Of a DNA stretch of 64,000 nt, positions 33,663-45,212 are shown piece by piece. The position numbers and the translations under genes are program-made. Every line of letters starts with the position of its first letter. The first letter of the stretch is position 1. The notes under the pieces are model-generated. The model was not told the origin of the DNA. It saw only the letters and a program-made list of their open reading frames with translations, and did no database searches. The stretch covers positions 930,001 through 994,000 of the forward strand of contig NZ_MRDM01000014.1 of NCBI RefSeq assembly GCF_002008165.1. The letters run 5' to 3'. The stretch is from Rhizobium laguerreae (lineage in GTDB: Bacteria > Pseudomonadota > Alphaproteobacteria > Rhizobiales > Rhizobiaceae).

Positions 33663-34883
33663 CTAGCCCTGCAGCGTCTTGACCTTGGTGAGATCGGGGA
33701 AGAGCCGCATCCACAGGAGCACGACGACGATCGTGCCGAAGCCGCCGACAACGCCGGTGGCGACGGGGCCGAGGGCTGCCGCCATCATGCCGGATTCGAA
33801 TTCGCCGAGCTGGTTGGAGGTGCCGATGAACAGCGAGTTGACGGCGCTGACGCGGCCACGCATCTCGTCCGGCGTCAGAAGCTGCACCAGCGAGCTGCGC
33901 ACGACGACGCTCACCGTATCGGACGCGCCGACCACGAACAGCGCGACCACGGAAAGCGCGATATTGGTCGAAAGCGAGAAGACGATGGTGGCGACGCCGA
34001 ACACGGCGACGGCGGCAAGCATCTTGCGCCCGACATTGCTGCTCAGTGGCCGGCGGGCAAGCACGATCGACATGGCGAGCGCACCGACCGCCGGGGCCGC
34101 GCGCAGAAAACCGAGGCCCCAGGGACCGGCATGCAGGATATCGCTAGCGAATATCGGCAGCAGCGCCGTCGCGCCGCCTAGCAGCACCGCGAAGAGATCG
34201 AGCGAGATCGTCCCGAGCATCACCGGCCGGCTGCGGATGAAGGAGACGCCGGCAAAGACCGAGGCGAGCGTCACCGGCTCACGCTTGGCTGGGCTCCATT
34301 GCATGCGGATCGAGATGACGTTGAAGCTTGCGACGGCAAAGAGCAGCGCGGAGATAGCAAAAGGCGCGACGGGGTGGAGGCCATAAAGCAGGCCGCCGAG
34401 CGAGGGGCCGATGATCATCGCCGTCTGCATCATCGATGTGGAGGTTGCGACCGCCTTCTGCAGCATCGAGGCCGGCACGATGTTCGGCAGCAGGGCCGCC
34501 ATGGTCGGGCGCTCGAAGGCGACGACGGCGCCGAGCACGGTGACGGCGGCAAGGATGCCGGCCGGTGTCAGCCATTGCTGCCAGGTGGCGACGGCCAGCA
34601 CCAGCGCCGTCACCGCCTCGATCAACTGGCAGACAAGTCCGATGCGCCGCCGATCGAACCGGTCGGCGACATGGCCGACGACGAAGGTCAGCACCGCCAT
34701 CGGGAGAAACTGGCACAAGCCGACGAGGCCGAGCGCAAAGGCGCTGTGCGTCTGATCGTAGATCATCCACCCCATGGCGATGCCAATGGACTGGAAGGAA
34801 AGCGAGGAAAAGACGCGGGAGGCGGCGAAGTTCAGATAGCCGGGGTGGCGAAGAACGCTCCCCGGGCCTTGGGATATGTCCAT
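33663..34883 (-). CDS. MFS transporter (MFS_3 / enterobactin-exporter-like)
   Basis: A membrane protein of 406 residues starting MDISQGPGSVLRHPGYLNFA with about 12 helices. VVGHVADRFDRRRIGLVCQL is the MFS loop 2-3 motif. The overall pattern resembles the EntS-like MFS_3 exporters. The substrate is unknown; no siderophore genes are near. Confidence 0.9.
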   Translation of the reverse strand: MDISQGPGSVLRHPGYLNFAASRVFSSLSFQSIGIAMGWMIYDQTHSAFALGLVGLCQFLPMAVLTFVVGHVADRFDRRRIGLVCQLIEAVTALVLAVATWQQWLTPAGILAAVTVLGAVVAFERPTMAALLPNIVPASMLQKAVATSTSMMQTAMIIGPSLGGLLYGLHPVAPFAISALLFAVASFNVISIRMQWSPAKREPVTLASVFAGVSFIRSRPVMLGTISLDLFAVLLGGATALLPIFASDILHAGPWGLGFLRAAPAVGALAMSIVLARRPLSSNVGRKMLAAVAVFGVATIVFSLSTNIALSVVALFVVGASDTVSVVVRSSLVQLLTPDEMRGRVSAVNSLFIGTSNQLGEFESGMMAAALGPVATGVVGGFGTIVVVLLWMRLFPDLTKVKTLQG

Positions 34884-35018
34884 TGCGATGTCACCGGCCG
34901 GCAGCGCGGGTCCGCCAGCCTTTATAAGAGTTTTCAAGGTCGGAGCGGTGTTCTGCCCGAATGGACGAATTGTCAATCGCAATGAGCTGGTGTCACCGGA
35001 TTGTGTGACGCCTCGGTT

Positions 35019-35738
35019 TTAGCGCGGTTCCCTGGAGATGCTGAGATAGCCGGGATCGAATTCGGCGATTTCCTGCAGGCGTTCCCAGTCGACGATGGTG
35101 ATCGTCCGGTTCTCCCAGGTGAACACGCCCTCGCGCCTCAGCGCCTGCAGCGTCTTGTTGAGGTGGACGACGGAGACGCCGAGCACGTCGGCCATCTCGA
35201 TCTGCGTCAACGGAAACTGGAAACTTGCGCCGCGCGTCCGCTTCACCACCTGCAGCCGCACGAAGAGTTCGCAGACGAGATGGGCGATATGGGCGCGCTT
35301 GGAGCGGCGGCCCATGGCGACAATCCACTCGCGGTGGATGGCGCCATCCACCAGCGTATCGAGCCAGAGCAGCCGGGTCAGATGCGGCATGCCCTCGGTG
35401 ATCGCCTTGAGATCGGCGTGATCGGCGAACGCAACATGACAGGACGACAGCGCGACGATGCCGTGATCCATCTTCTTGATCGGGAAAGCATGCAGATCGA
35501 CGAAATCGCCGGCGACATGTAGCGCGGTGATCTGGCGGCTGCCATCGGCCATCACCTTATAGCGCGCCGCAAAACCATCGAGCAGCAGCGTGCTGTAGCC
35601 CGGTCGGCTCCCTTCGGAGACAAGATCTTCTCCGGCGGCAAAATACCTGTCTTTGACGATGATCGCTCTGAGATGGGTTTCCTCCTCGGCCGATAGCACA
35701 TCGCGGCTTCCAAGATTCAGGAGCAGAGATTCAATCAC
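35019..35738 (-). CDS. Crp/Fnr-family transcriptional regulator
   Basis: A 239-residue regulator. An N-terminal cyclic-nucleotide-like beta barrel includes VSEGSRPGYSTLLLDGFAAR and VAGDFVDLHAFPIKKMDHGI. The C-terminal HTH has PLTQIEMADVLGVSVVHLNK followed by TLQALRREGVFTW. No cysteine cluster of FNR type is present. Targets are not visible. Confidence 0.93.
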   Translation of the reverse strand: MIESLLLNLGSRDVLSAEEETHLRAIIVKDRYFAAGEDLVSEGSRPGYSTLLLDGFAARYKVMADGSRQITALHVAGDFVDLHAFPIKKMDHGIVALSSCHVAFADHADLKAITEGMPHLTRLLWLDTLVDGAIHREWIVAMGRRSKRAHIAHLVCELFVRLQVVKRTRGASFQFPLTQIEMADVLGVSVVHLNKTLQALRREGVFTWENRTITIVDWERLQEIAEFDPGYLSISREPR

Positions 35739-35870
35739 GGGTTTGTCCGCCGATAGCGCAAAAGTTCCTGACCATTTCGATGCGACCTGTATTTTCTATA
35801 AGAATCAATGCCTAGCCTCGGGAACAATTGTCTTCATCTGTGATTTCTCCTGTGACGCGCAGGAAAAAAC

Positions 35871-36116
35871 ATGGCTCGCTACTATTTCGATCTACACAAC
35901 GGCGAAGGTCCCACGCGCGACGAGCACGGCACCGAGCTCAGATCTCGTGAAGACATTCCAAAAGAGGTGACCCGCATCCTGCTGGATGTGGCCCGTGACG
36001 AACTGCCTGCGGGTGATCGCATGACGATCGCCGTCACCGTTCGCAACGAGAAGGGCGATCCGGTCACAGTTGCCAGTCTCGTCTTCAGCAATGAATGGCT
36101 CGACGTCTTACGATAG
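35871..36116 (+). CDS. DUF6894-like small protein, copy 1
   Basis: An 81-residue protein opening MARYYFDLHNGEGPTRDEHG. It shares the pattern R/KYYFxLxxGEGxxxDEHG...EA..E...L with the protein at 36287. Function unknown; divergent from the Crp gene. Confidence 0.8.
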   Translation: MARYYFDLHNGEGPTRDEHGTELRSREDIPKEVTRILLDVARDELPAGDRMTIAVTVRNEKGDPVTVASLVFSNEWLDVLR

Positions 36117-36286
36117 CGGTCCCCGTTAACGGCTGCCGCCGGTCACACACATACGCATCAATCCGACTCGGTCGATCGTGACGCGACGCTAAGACCCGCC
36201 CTCATAGCCGGCAATTAAATTTGACATAGTCTTTCGATTGCTTCGCCTCGATCGACAGCTATTCAAGGCAGGCAAGCCGATCACGG

Positions 36287-36520
36287 CTATTTCGAAATTT
36301 CTTCGAGAATCAGCCGGATTTCTGCCAGCGGCCGCCGGCTTTCATCGAACAGTTCCACCGACAGCATATTCAAAGGTGCGGCCGGCAAGCCTTCGGCGGC
36401 CATTTCCGCGAGAACGCGCCGCGCCTCCGCTTTCGCAGCCTCGACAGAGTCGAAATCATATCCCGTCTCGGTCGCCCCGACGCCATCCCGATCGAAAAGC
36501 TGAAAGTAGAATTTCGGCAC
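36287..36520 (-). CDS. DUF6894-like small protein, copy 2
   Basis: A 77-residue protein with a GTG start (VPKFYFQLFDRDGVGATETG) preceded by GGGGA. It aligns with the 35871 product in its FYF...D..G core and the ARRVLAEMA helix. The two copies lie 170 bp apart and converge. Confidence 0.72.
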   Translation of the reverse strand: MPKFYFQLFDRDGVGATETGYDFDSVEAAKAEARRVLAEMAAEGLPAAPLNMLSVELFDESRRPLAEIRLILEEISK

Positions 36521-36593
36521 GACACATCCCCGACTAGATAACGCTAACGGTTCCGCGGCGAACATGTTCCGCCGGAACGGCTTCGATGCAGCG

Positions 36594-37004
36594 TCAGAAG
36601 GCGCCGGCTTCCGGAGAGGCCATTTCCTCGATGCCGTCGACACGGTCGGGATAGAAGGCAAGATGGTCCTTGATGCTGCTGACCGCCGCATTCGGCGCCT
36701 CGTAGGTCCAGACGGCATTCTTCGAGCGCTCGCCGCCCGGAATGATGCTGTAGTAGGAAGCGTCGCCCTTATAGGGGCAATGGGTGGCGTGGTCGGTGCG
36801 TTGAAGCAGCGACATGTCGACATCCTTGCGCGGAATATATTGCACCGGCGGATAGGAGGCCTCGCGCAGCGTCAGCGCATTGCGGGTATCGGCAATCGTC
36901 TTGCCGCCGAGCGTGACGACGACGCGGGAGGGATTGTGCTCGACGCTGATCGGATGATCCGGCCCCGGAATCTTGATCGACTTATCTGACATCTTTTCTG
37001 ACAT
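36594..37004 (-). CDS. DUF427 family protein
   Basis: A 136-residue protein. DUF427 signatures are RVVVTLGGKTIADTRNALTL, YIPRKDVDMSLLQRTDHATH, and CPYKGDASYYSI. The family is soluble and of unknown function. Its N-terminus is overlapped only by the spurious extension of the frameshifted upstream gene. Confidence 0.93.
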   Translation of the reverse strand: MSEKMSDKSIKIPGPDHPISVEHNPSRVVVTLGGKTIADTRNALTLREASYPPVQYIPRKDVDMSLLQRTDHATHCPYKGDASYYSIIPGGERSKNAVWTYEAPNAAVSSIKDHLAFYPDRVDGIEEMASPEAGAF

Positions 37005-37106
37005 GGGGATTCGTCTCCAGGAGGTATCGATCCCACTGAGATAGGGCGGACATGTCGCCGGCCCAAGGCCTCGAACCTACTGATCTGACGACACCTGAGA
37101 TCAACC

Positions 37107-37798
37107 TCAGAATTCGAACGCGGTGATACCGAACTGAATATCGCCGTTTTCGCCACCACCGGCCAGTGACGTGCAAGCGCATCCGCAGCTGTTTCGACCA
37201 GGCGGGCGATGTCGTCGCCGGCAGAGACGTGCAAGGCCTCGACAACGATCAGCACCGAGCGCGTCGTCTCCCGCACCGCCGAAAGCCCGCTCTGCCGGTT
37301 CGTCCAGCGCCGCGCATGAGTCCTGTGTTCATCGTCTGCGAAGATCACTTCGTTCGCCTCCGGATGCTCGATTTCGCCGGCGAAGGTCAGATAGGTCTCG
37401 TCACCCCTCGCCCGCCGGACCTGGAGATCGCCAGCGATCCTTTCGACGTCGAAGACGGCGATCGGAATGGCGAAGGCGAGCGAAATCGCGTTGCAGAGAT
37501 CGATAAGCGGATGTAGGCGCGGCAGCGCATGCTCCTGGCGGAAGCGGCGCAGCAGCGCCTCGGACGCGCAGCGATATTGTGTCGGCTTCAGCCCCATGCG
37601 GGAAAAGCCGCGCCGCCAAGCCTGGATCTCGGGAAATTCGCCTTCCTGCGCTTTGGCTAGCCGGGCCTCGGCGAGCGCGTTGAAGCCCGCGATCGCCGCC
37701 TCGACATCGGCATCCCCATGGATCCCTCCCGCATGGAGCGCGCCGGCGCGAAGCTCCGGAAAGGCCTGCCATATGGCATCGGAATGGCTGAACTGCAT
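37107..37798 (-). pseudogene. B3/B4 tRNA-binding-domain protein, probable frameshift at the C-terminus
   Basis: About 225 residues match the B3/B4 domain family related to phenylalanyl-tRNA synthetase beta. Segments: FSRMGLKPTQYRCASEALLR, HPLIDLCNAISLAFAIPIAV, RWTNRQSGLSAVRETTRSVL. The reading frame then passes FSSVSPR and continues out of frame across the DUF427 gene to 36872. A family-like ending FEF-stop lies immediately after SPR, one base out of frame (37107-37115). The simplest reading is a one-base deletion near 37120. The gene may be functional if this is a sequencing error. Confidence 0.6.
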
Positions 37799-37801
37799 GG
37801 T

Positions 37802-38698
37802 CTATCTTCCCCCGGCAAGTTTCATTCTACGACTCTCGGCAAAGGCAAGCCCGAGCACGGCCGCAAGCACGCAGGCGATACCCGCGATCTGGCTGAGCCC
37901 GACCGGCTCGCCAAGAATGATAAAGGCAAGCATGACGGCGGAAACCGGCGCCAGCGCCGTGAAGAGCGCGGCCTCCGTGCCACTCACCCTTTCTGCCCCC
38001 GCATACCACAGCAGAAATCCGCCGACGGTCGGCACCAGCGCATAATAGACGACGGCGGCGACAGCGCTTGCCGAAATACCATCTGCGAAAGGCACTTCGA
38101 AAACAGCCGGGATGGCGGCAACGATAAAGCCGATGCCGGCCATCAACGTCGACAGGGCAAGCGACGCAATCTCCGTCTTCAGTCTTTTGTTCAGCAGGAT
38201 GAACAGCCCCTCGCAGACGACGGCGCAGAAGATCAACGCATTGCCGGCCAATGATCCGCCGGCCGCATCCGGCCTGAAGGCGATCGACAGCACGCCTGAT
38301 GTCGCAAGCGCCACGGCAAGAAGCAGGGCACGCTGCGGCCGTTCGCGCAGCAGCAGGATGGAGATTGCGGCCGACACCACCGGTAGCGTGCCGATGATGA
38401 CGCCGGCATCGGCCGCCGAGGTCAGGGTGAGGCCGGAGATCAGCAGCGTCGTATAACCGACGCTGCCGGCCCCGGCCTGAATGACAAGGATGAGCCGGTC
38501 ATGCCGGGAAAATCTCGGCAGCCGCGCGCCGGTCGCCCACATCAGCAGCAGAAAGACGGGAAAGGCGATGGCGAAGCGCAACGCAGTGGCGCTGAACGGC
38601 GGCAGGCTTGAGGCGATGAGTTTGCTGGCGACGACCGTGCTTCCTACCGTCAGCATCGCAAGCGCCAGATAGACATAACCTTGAACCTGCCTCGACAT
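37802..38698 (-). CDS. EamA-family (DMT) transporter
   Basis: A membrane protein of 298 residues with about ten helices and two EamA repeats: AMLTVGSTVVASKLIASSLP in the first and LYALVPTVGGFLLWYAGAER-like segments in the second. The substrate is unknown. It precedes the B3/B4 gene by 3 bp and may be co-transcribed with it. Confidence 0.92.
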   Translation of the reverse strand: MSRQVQGYVYLALAMLTVGSTVVASKLIASSLPPFSATALRFAIAFPVFLLLMWATGARLPRFSRHDRLILVIQAGAGSVGYTTLLISGLTLTSAADAGVIIGTLPVVSAAISILLLRERPQRALLLAVALATSGVLSIAFRPDAAGGSLAGNALIFCAVVCEGLFILLNKRLKTEIASLALSTLMAGIGFIVAAIPAVFEVPFADGISASAVAAVVYYALVPTVGGFLLWYAGAERVSGTEAALFTALAPVSAVMLAFIILGEPVGLSQIAGIACVLAAVLGLAFAESRRMKLAGGR

Positions 38699-38780
38699 TC
38701 AGCCTCTCCTGTTGAATGGCCGAGAAAACAGCAGGAGCCTCTCGAGGTCTTGAACAAAATTGCAGGTGCAAAGCAGTTGC

Positions 38781-39590
38781 TCAGAGAAAGGCGCCGGCAT
38801 AGAGACGCGGCGACAGGCCGTATTTACGCACGAAGACGCGCGTCATGTGGCTCTGGTCGGCAAAGCCGCTGGCAAAAGCCGCCTCCGCAAGCGGCATGCC
38901 CTGAGCGATCAGCCGCCGGGCGATATGGATGCGCGCCTGGACGAGATAGGCATGCGGGGTCAATCCTGTCGCCTTGGCAAAACCGCGCAGCACCTGGAAG
39001 CGGCTGAGCCCGCTTTCCCTGGAGAGATCGGCGAGCGAGACGGCGGCAAGCGGATCGTCGTCGATCAGATCTCGGGCCGCGCGGATCGGCGCCGGCACCG
39101 GTGGCCGCTCTTCGGTATCACAGCGCTCCCGCATGACATCGGCGACGAGCTGCAGAAGCAGTTCCTCGCGGAGCAACTCCGGCGCCGCCCTAGCGCCGGT
39201 CACCGCGCCAAACAGCGTTTCGAAGCGGGCGGCGATCGCCGCATTGCGAATGACGGGATGCGGGATTTCCGACCGCGCCGCGCCGCTTTCGCTGATCTCT
39301 CGCGACAGACCGGTGACGATGGCGGGATCGAAATAGAGGATACGCCACGACCGCCCCTCTCCGATCGGCGCCCCGTCGTGCACCTCGTTTGGATTGACCG
39401 TGATGATGTCGCCGGCCTCAGCCTCCACCATGCCGCGGCCACTGAGCGACGACTGCGCCCCGGCGGACATCAAACCGATGCCGAACTGCTCATGCGTATG
39501 ACGCGCAAAGCTGTGATGCGTTTCCGCCTCCACCGCTTCGACGCCTAATAGCGCCGAGCGCAGCATCCTGAACTGGTTTTTGGCCATCAT
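38781..39590 (-). CDS. AraC-family transcriptional regulator
   Basis: A 269-residue regulator. The N-terminal cupin-like AraC domain has HTHEQFGIGLMSAGAQ and IITVNPNEVHDGAP. The C-terminal double HTH reads LADLSRESGLSRFQVLRGFA and AEAAFASGFADQSHMTRVFV, ending RKYGLSPRLY. The EamA exporter gene 82 bp downstream in the same direction is a likely target or operon partner. Confidence 0.94.
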   Translation of the reverse strand: MMAKNQFRMLRSALLGVEAVEAETHHSFARHTHEQFGIGLMSAGAQSSLSGRGMVEAEAGDIITVNPNEVHDGAPIGEGRSWRILYFDPAIVTGLSREISESGAARSEIPHPVIRNAAIAARFETLFGAVTGARAAPELLREELLLQLVADVMRERCDTEERPPVPAPIRAARDLIDDDPLAAVSLADLSRESGLSRFQVLRGFAKATGLTPHAYLVQARIHIARRLIAQGMPLAEAAFASGFADQSHMTRVFVRKYGLSPRLYAGAFL

Positions 39591-39666
39591 CTACCCGCAG
39601 GTCTAATCGCCGGCCACTCTGCCAGCCACCTTGAGATGACGCAATCGTGGCGGCTAAGATGCCTGC

Positions 39667-40464
39667 CTAGAAGAATTCGTCGAGCAGCTGGTAATAGTCG
39701 AGTCTGGTCGGATCCGTGGCCGGCATGCCGTAGCGATCAAGGAAGGCCTGCACCAGCGCCTCGCCGAAATTGTGGGCGATGCTCCGGCAGGCGAGCGCGA
39801 TATCCTGATAGCGGTCGGCGACGCCGAGACGACTGCAGTCGATATAACCCGAAAATCCCTCTTCCGACGCGATGAAATTCGGGAGGCAGGCGTCGCCGTG
39901 GGTGACGACGAGATCCTCGCGGCCAGGCCTCCCGCTTTCGAGTTCGGCAAACAGTGCCTCAGCACTCTTTCCAAGCCGCGTCTCATCGAAATCGGTCTCG
40001 TCGACGATGCCGGCCTGCATCCGCGCTTTTGCCGCCGCGATAGGCGCCTCCAGCCGATGGTCGAACGGGCAGGATGCGATCGGCAGGCGATGCAGGTCAA
40101 GAAGTGCCGCTGCCAGCAGTTCAACCGGCGCAAGCGGCGTCAGCACTGATGCACTGGCGAGATCACTCCCGAGCAGCGCGTTGATCAGCAACCGGTTGCG
40201 CACACCGTCGCTGTCCTCAGCAATGACATCGGGACAGGGCAGACCGGAAGCCTTGAGCCAGCGAAGCTTGGCCGCCTCGTTGGCGAGTTCGCCGAAAGGA
40301 CCGACCTCTTCGATCTTCAGATAAAGCGTCGGCAATCCGCGAGCTTCCAGCCGGAAGACATTTGCGGCGGAGCGGCCGAGCGCATCGCGTTCGAACCGGT
40401 AACCGGCCAGACGGGCATCAAGCGCGCCCGCCGAGGGTGGTTGATCCTCTTGGGAAGTCGACAT
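39667..40464 (-). CDS. APH(3')-like aminoglycoside phosphotransferase
   Basis: A 265-residue kinase. The catalytic loop is VVTHGDACLPNFI (about residue 188), and the metal site is IDCSRLGVADRYQDIALACR, with C-terminal YQLLDEFF. All are hallmarks of APH(3') enzymes that inactivate kanamycin/neomycin-type drugs. N-terminal YLKIEEVG contributes the ATP lysine. No mobile element is near and codon use is ordinary, so it looks like an old chromosomal gene. Resistance is inferred, not shown. Confidence 0.88.
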   Translation of the reverse strand: MSTSQEDQPPSAGALDARLAGYRFERDALGRSAANVFRLEARGLPTLYLKIEEVGPFGELANEAAKLRWLKASGLPCPDVIAEDSDGVRNRLLINALLGSDLASASVLTPLAPVELLAAALLDLHRLPIASCPFDHRLEAPIAAAKARMQAGIVDETDFDETRLGKSAEALFAELESGRPGREDLVVTHGDACLPNFIASEEGFSGYIDCSRLGVADRYQDIALACRSIAHNFGEALVQAFLDRYGMPATDPTRLDYYQLLDEFF

Positions 40465-40570
40465 GATATCTGGGCCATTGATGCTGGCGCATTATCCCGA
40501 CCGGTCGGGAGACCGCAAGCGGCGCGATCGGTCAGCACACATTGGCAGACAGAGCGAGCTCTCTGCAACC

Positions 40571-40732
40571 TCAATGAACGGTTTCGGCGGGCGCAGCTTC
40601 GAGAAGGATTTCGAAAGCCTCTTCCAGAGCAGCCACCAAAATATCGGTCAGCTCGTCGCCCTTGTTTTCCAGGAACAGCGCACTGACGGCTTCGTCCTGA
40701 TGCTCAAAGAAACGCTCGATCTCGTTCGACAT
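40571..40732 (-). CDS. small uncharacterised acidic protein
   Basis: A 53-residue acidic helical protein from MSNEIERFFEHQDEAVSALF, with AAAGGACAG upstream of the ATG. The remainder is ELTDILVAALEEAFEILLEA. Family unknown. Confidence 0.55.
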   Translation of the reverse strand: MSNEIERFFEHQDEAVSALFLENKGDELTDILVAALEEAFEILLEAAPAETVH

Positions 40733-40836
40733 ATCATCTGTCCTTTTCTTCACCGGAATCATCACGGCCATGAAAAGAGGCTAGGTGCGGTTCCTTGCGC
40801 GTGGCTTGTTGCAGTGGTCGAACTCTTTCCCGATCG

Positions 40837-41919
40837 TTAGTCTTCAGGAAAGCGACGGTTTTTCCATTCGCTGCGCGGAACCGAATTTCCGACATCATAC
40901 TCGAAGGATATGACCTTCGTCGCATCATTATCCACTTCGCACCTGAATCTGACCTCAAACCATTCACTGCGGCTCTTGAAGGCCCCGCGCCGTGCATCAA
41001 GTACACTTCCGCTCAGAAGTGAATAGGAAGGTAGCCAACGCGGTTGATATTGCGCAGCCGAATGGATCAGTTGCTGCCTGAGTTCAGTCTGGCAAAGCTG
41101 GTTGATACGCTCACCTCGCGGCAGATTGCTGATCGCGGTCTTGATCATCGGACTGGCCATGGCCTTTTCGGAAAACAGCGTCTTCGCCTTGATCATTTCG
41201 TCCGCCTCCTTGGCCTCGGCTTTCGGCGGCGTCGAAGGCGCCGACATCGTTGTGTCCTCGGGTGGCTTCGCCTGCGCGAAATTCGTCTTTGCCTCATCCT
41301 GTCCTGTGGCAGCCGGCCCGTTCTTTTCCGGATTAGCCTCAACAGCCGCCACCTGTGGAAGCACAATATCCTGAGGCACCGGATTCGCCGCGGCCATTGT
41401 CTCCGAAACTCGAGGCTTTTCGGGCTGCGGCGGCTCGACCGGTGCCTCCTCCGGTTTTACATTAGCAATTGGTGGCTTTGGTGCTTCCGCCCGTTGCGGC
41501 TCTCCCTCTGCCTTTTCTTTCGGCGCTGAATCCTTGTCGGCAAATTCAAGCACCGGACGAAAAGTGCGCGACCTTGGAGGTTCTGCCTGAGGCTTTGCAG
41601 CTTCCGAAGGCGCCGGTGGTGGCGGAGGCGGCGGAGGCGGTGGAGGCGGTGGTGGTTCCTTCTTGGCCTCTTCCGGCGGCTTCGGCTCCGGTGGCTTTGG
41701 CTTGGGCTCCGGCTTCTTCTCCTCCGGCGGCGGGACGAGTTCCACTTTCACACTCTCGTCTTCGGCAGGTTTCGGCTCAATCTTCGGCAGCCCGAAAATG
41801 AGAACAGCAAGGATAGGAATATGGGCAACAACAGACGCGACGACGCCCCAGCGGATTTCAGGCCGCTGCTTTCCCGTTTCGTGCTGCGCTTCCGCCGGTT
41901 CTACGTCTTCTTCTGTCAC
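40837..41919 (-). CDS. TonB-like protein with proline-rich linker and DUF930 domain
   Basis: About 360 residues. One N-terminal helix (WGVVASVVAHIPILAVLIFG) is followed by a long Pro/Lys/Glu-rich linker with a run of over ten prolines. The C-terminal domain (INQLCQTELRQQLIHSAAQY, RWLPSYSLLSGSVLDARRGA) matches DUF930. The TonB-like build suggests it spans the periplasm. GTG is taken as start; an in-frame TTG 42 nt upstream is the alternative. Confidence 0.82.
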   Translation of the reverse strand: MTEEDVEPAEAQHETGKQRPEIRWGVVASVVAHIPILAVLIFGLPKIEPKPAEDESVKVELVPPPEEKKPEPKPKPPEPKPPEEAKKEPPPPPPPPPPPPPPAPSEAAKPQAEPPRSRTFRPVLEFADKDSAPKEKAEGEPQRAEAPKPPIANVKPEEAPVEPPQPEKPRVSETMAAANPVPQDIVLPQVAAVEANPEKNGPAATGQDEAKTNFAQAKPPEDTTMSAPSTPPKAEAKEADEMIKAKTLFSEKAMASPMIKTAISNLPRGERINQLCQTELRQQLIHSAAQYQPRWLPSYSLLSGSVLDARRGAFKSRSEWFEVRFRCEVDNDATKVISFEYDVGNSVPRSEWKNRRFPED

Positions 41920-42045
41920 AGCAGCGATGTGGCCTCTAAAGCCGGCAGCATCAAGCCACAAAAGAAAAAAACCGCGTGATCGAGCAGCACGAGAGTTATT
42001 AGCTAACGCTCCGCAACCTTCAAGATAGACGATCTCCGGCTCCGG

Positions 42046-42339
42046 CTAACCGAGCGAGCCGATGAGATCCCGATAGGCGGCTTCCGGAAATGCCTTCAGC
42101 GTCTCCGTGCGGACATTGCCGCCCATCGCCAGCGAGAGGGTAAAATGCGCCATGACGGCGTCATCGGGCGCCTCGCAGACGGCGACCATGTCGTGCCCGC
42201 CCATCGTCAGAAAGAACTGATTGAAGGAGCCGCCGACGCCGGCGAGCAATTTCTTCGCGGCGTCGAGCCGCTTTGCCGAGTCGCGGACATTGCGGATGCC
42301 CTGATCGGTCCAATTGATCAAAAGAATGTAAGTGGTCAT
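42046..42339 (-). CDS. GYD-domain protein
   Basis: A 97-residue protein beginning MTTYILLINWTDQGIRNVRD. The GYD pattern is GHDMVAVCEAPDDAVMAHFT (here GGHDMVAV). Soluble, ferredoxin-like dimer, function unknown. Confidence 0.92.
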   Translation of the reverse strand: MTTYILLINWTDQGIRNVRDSAKRLDAAKKLLAGVGGSFNQFFLTMGGHDMVAVCEAPDDAVMAHFTLSLAMGGNVRTETLKAFPEAAYRDLIGSLG

Positions 42340-42600
42340 GTCGCACCTCCCAGAACATGGTGCCGAAAAGTCTCAGCGGTTTTCGTACGGCGTCATGCTC
42401 TATTTCTTCGATGTGGAGCCGGATTCAGATTTCAGGCCCGTCAGGCGTTAAATTATCCGGATCTAGCGGAGGATTGGTTCACACAAGCGCACGTCTGCCC
42501 TCGCTCATGCGTCGCGATCGATGCCTTCCCCCGTGGCCGGATTATAGGCTTGTCACCATGGAGGGACAAGAAAGACACCGGGATCATTGGTATTAATCAC

Positions 42601-42634
42601 AAAAGCAAAAGCCGGGCATGAAGCCCGGCTTTTC
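42601..42634 (-). terminator. rho-independent terminator of rpoD
   Basis: AAAAGCCGGGC-ATGAA-GCCCGGCTTTT is a perfect 11-bp stem with a five-base loop. On the minus strand it ends TTTTGCTTTTG. It lies 29 bp beyond the rpoD stop. Confidence 0.9.
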
Positions 42635-42662
42635 AAATAGTCAGAACGGCGTCGCCGAAACC

Positions 42663-44720
<2,058 letters not shown>

Positions 44721-45212
44721 TTATATCGTCGCCTTCCTGACGCTATCCAATCTCGCTACGGTGAACGGGCTGTCTCAGGGCCTGACGCGCCGCACGCGCC
44801 GCCCTCGAATCACCTTTGCCCACCTAACGGGATGACATTTAAAGCCTGATTAACCACGATTACCGGCACCGGACAGCAAAGCTTTCTTGCTTTTGGATTT
44901 CCGGCCATGGTTGCGCGATCCGCCTTGACCCAGTTCACCATTCAACAAGTCGAACGGTGATTCCCACATTTTTTGTTCTCGTCAAGCTTTTCCAGAAAAA
45001 AAGCCCACAAAAATTCGGAAAAAGCCTTATCCACAGGCTTTGAACCGCGGCAGCGATTGCGAACCCTTATTTAAGATGCTGCGAACAAAAGACAAGGGCA
45101 GTAAAGTTTTTGCACGCCACGCAGCCTTATACGCAGGATTTTCTACCGATTTTGCCGTCAAGCCGGCGGCATACCTGCCGGCCGGCACGACGGCGCAAAG
45201 CATTCACCCTTC
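44721..45212. other. rpoD upstream region with one DnaA-box sequence
   Basis: 492 bases without a gene. The stretch 44900-45060 is AT-rich with A- and T-runs and should carry the rpoD promoter. An exact DnaA-box consensus TTATCCACA is at 45027-45035. There is only one, so replication-origin function is not suggested. Confidence 0.6.

Noticed and set aside
45027..45035. DnaA box TTATCCACA as part of a replication origin
   Set aside because: A single box, with no cluster, no neighbouring dnaA or repABC genes and no unwinding element.
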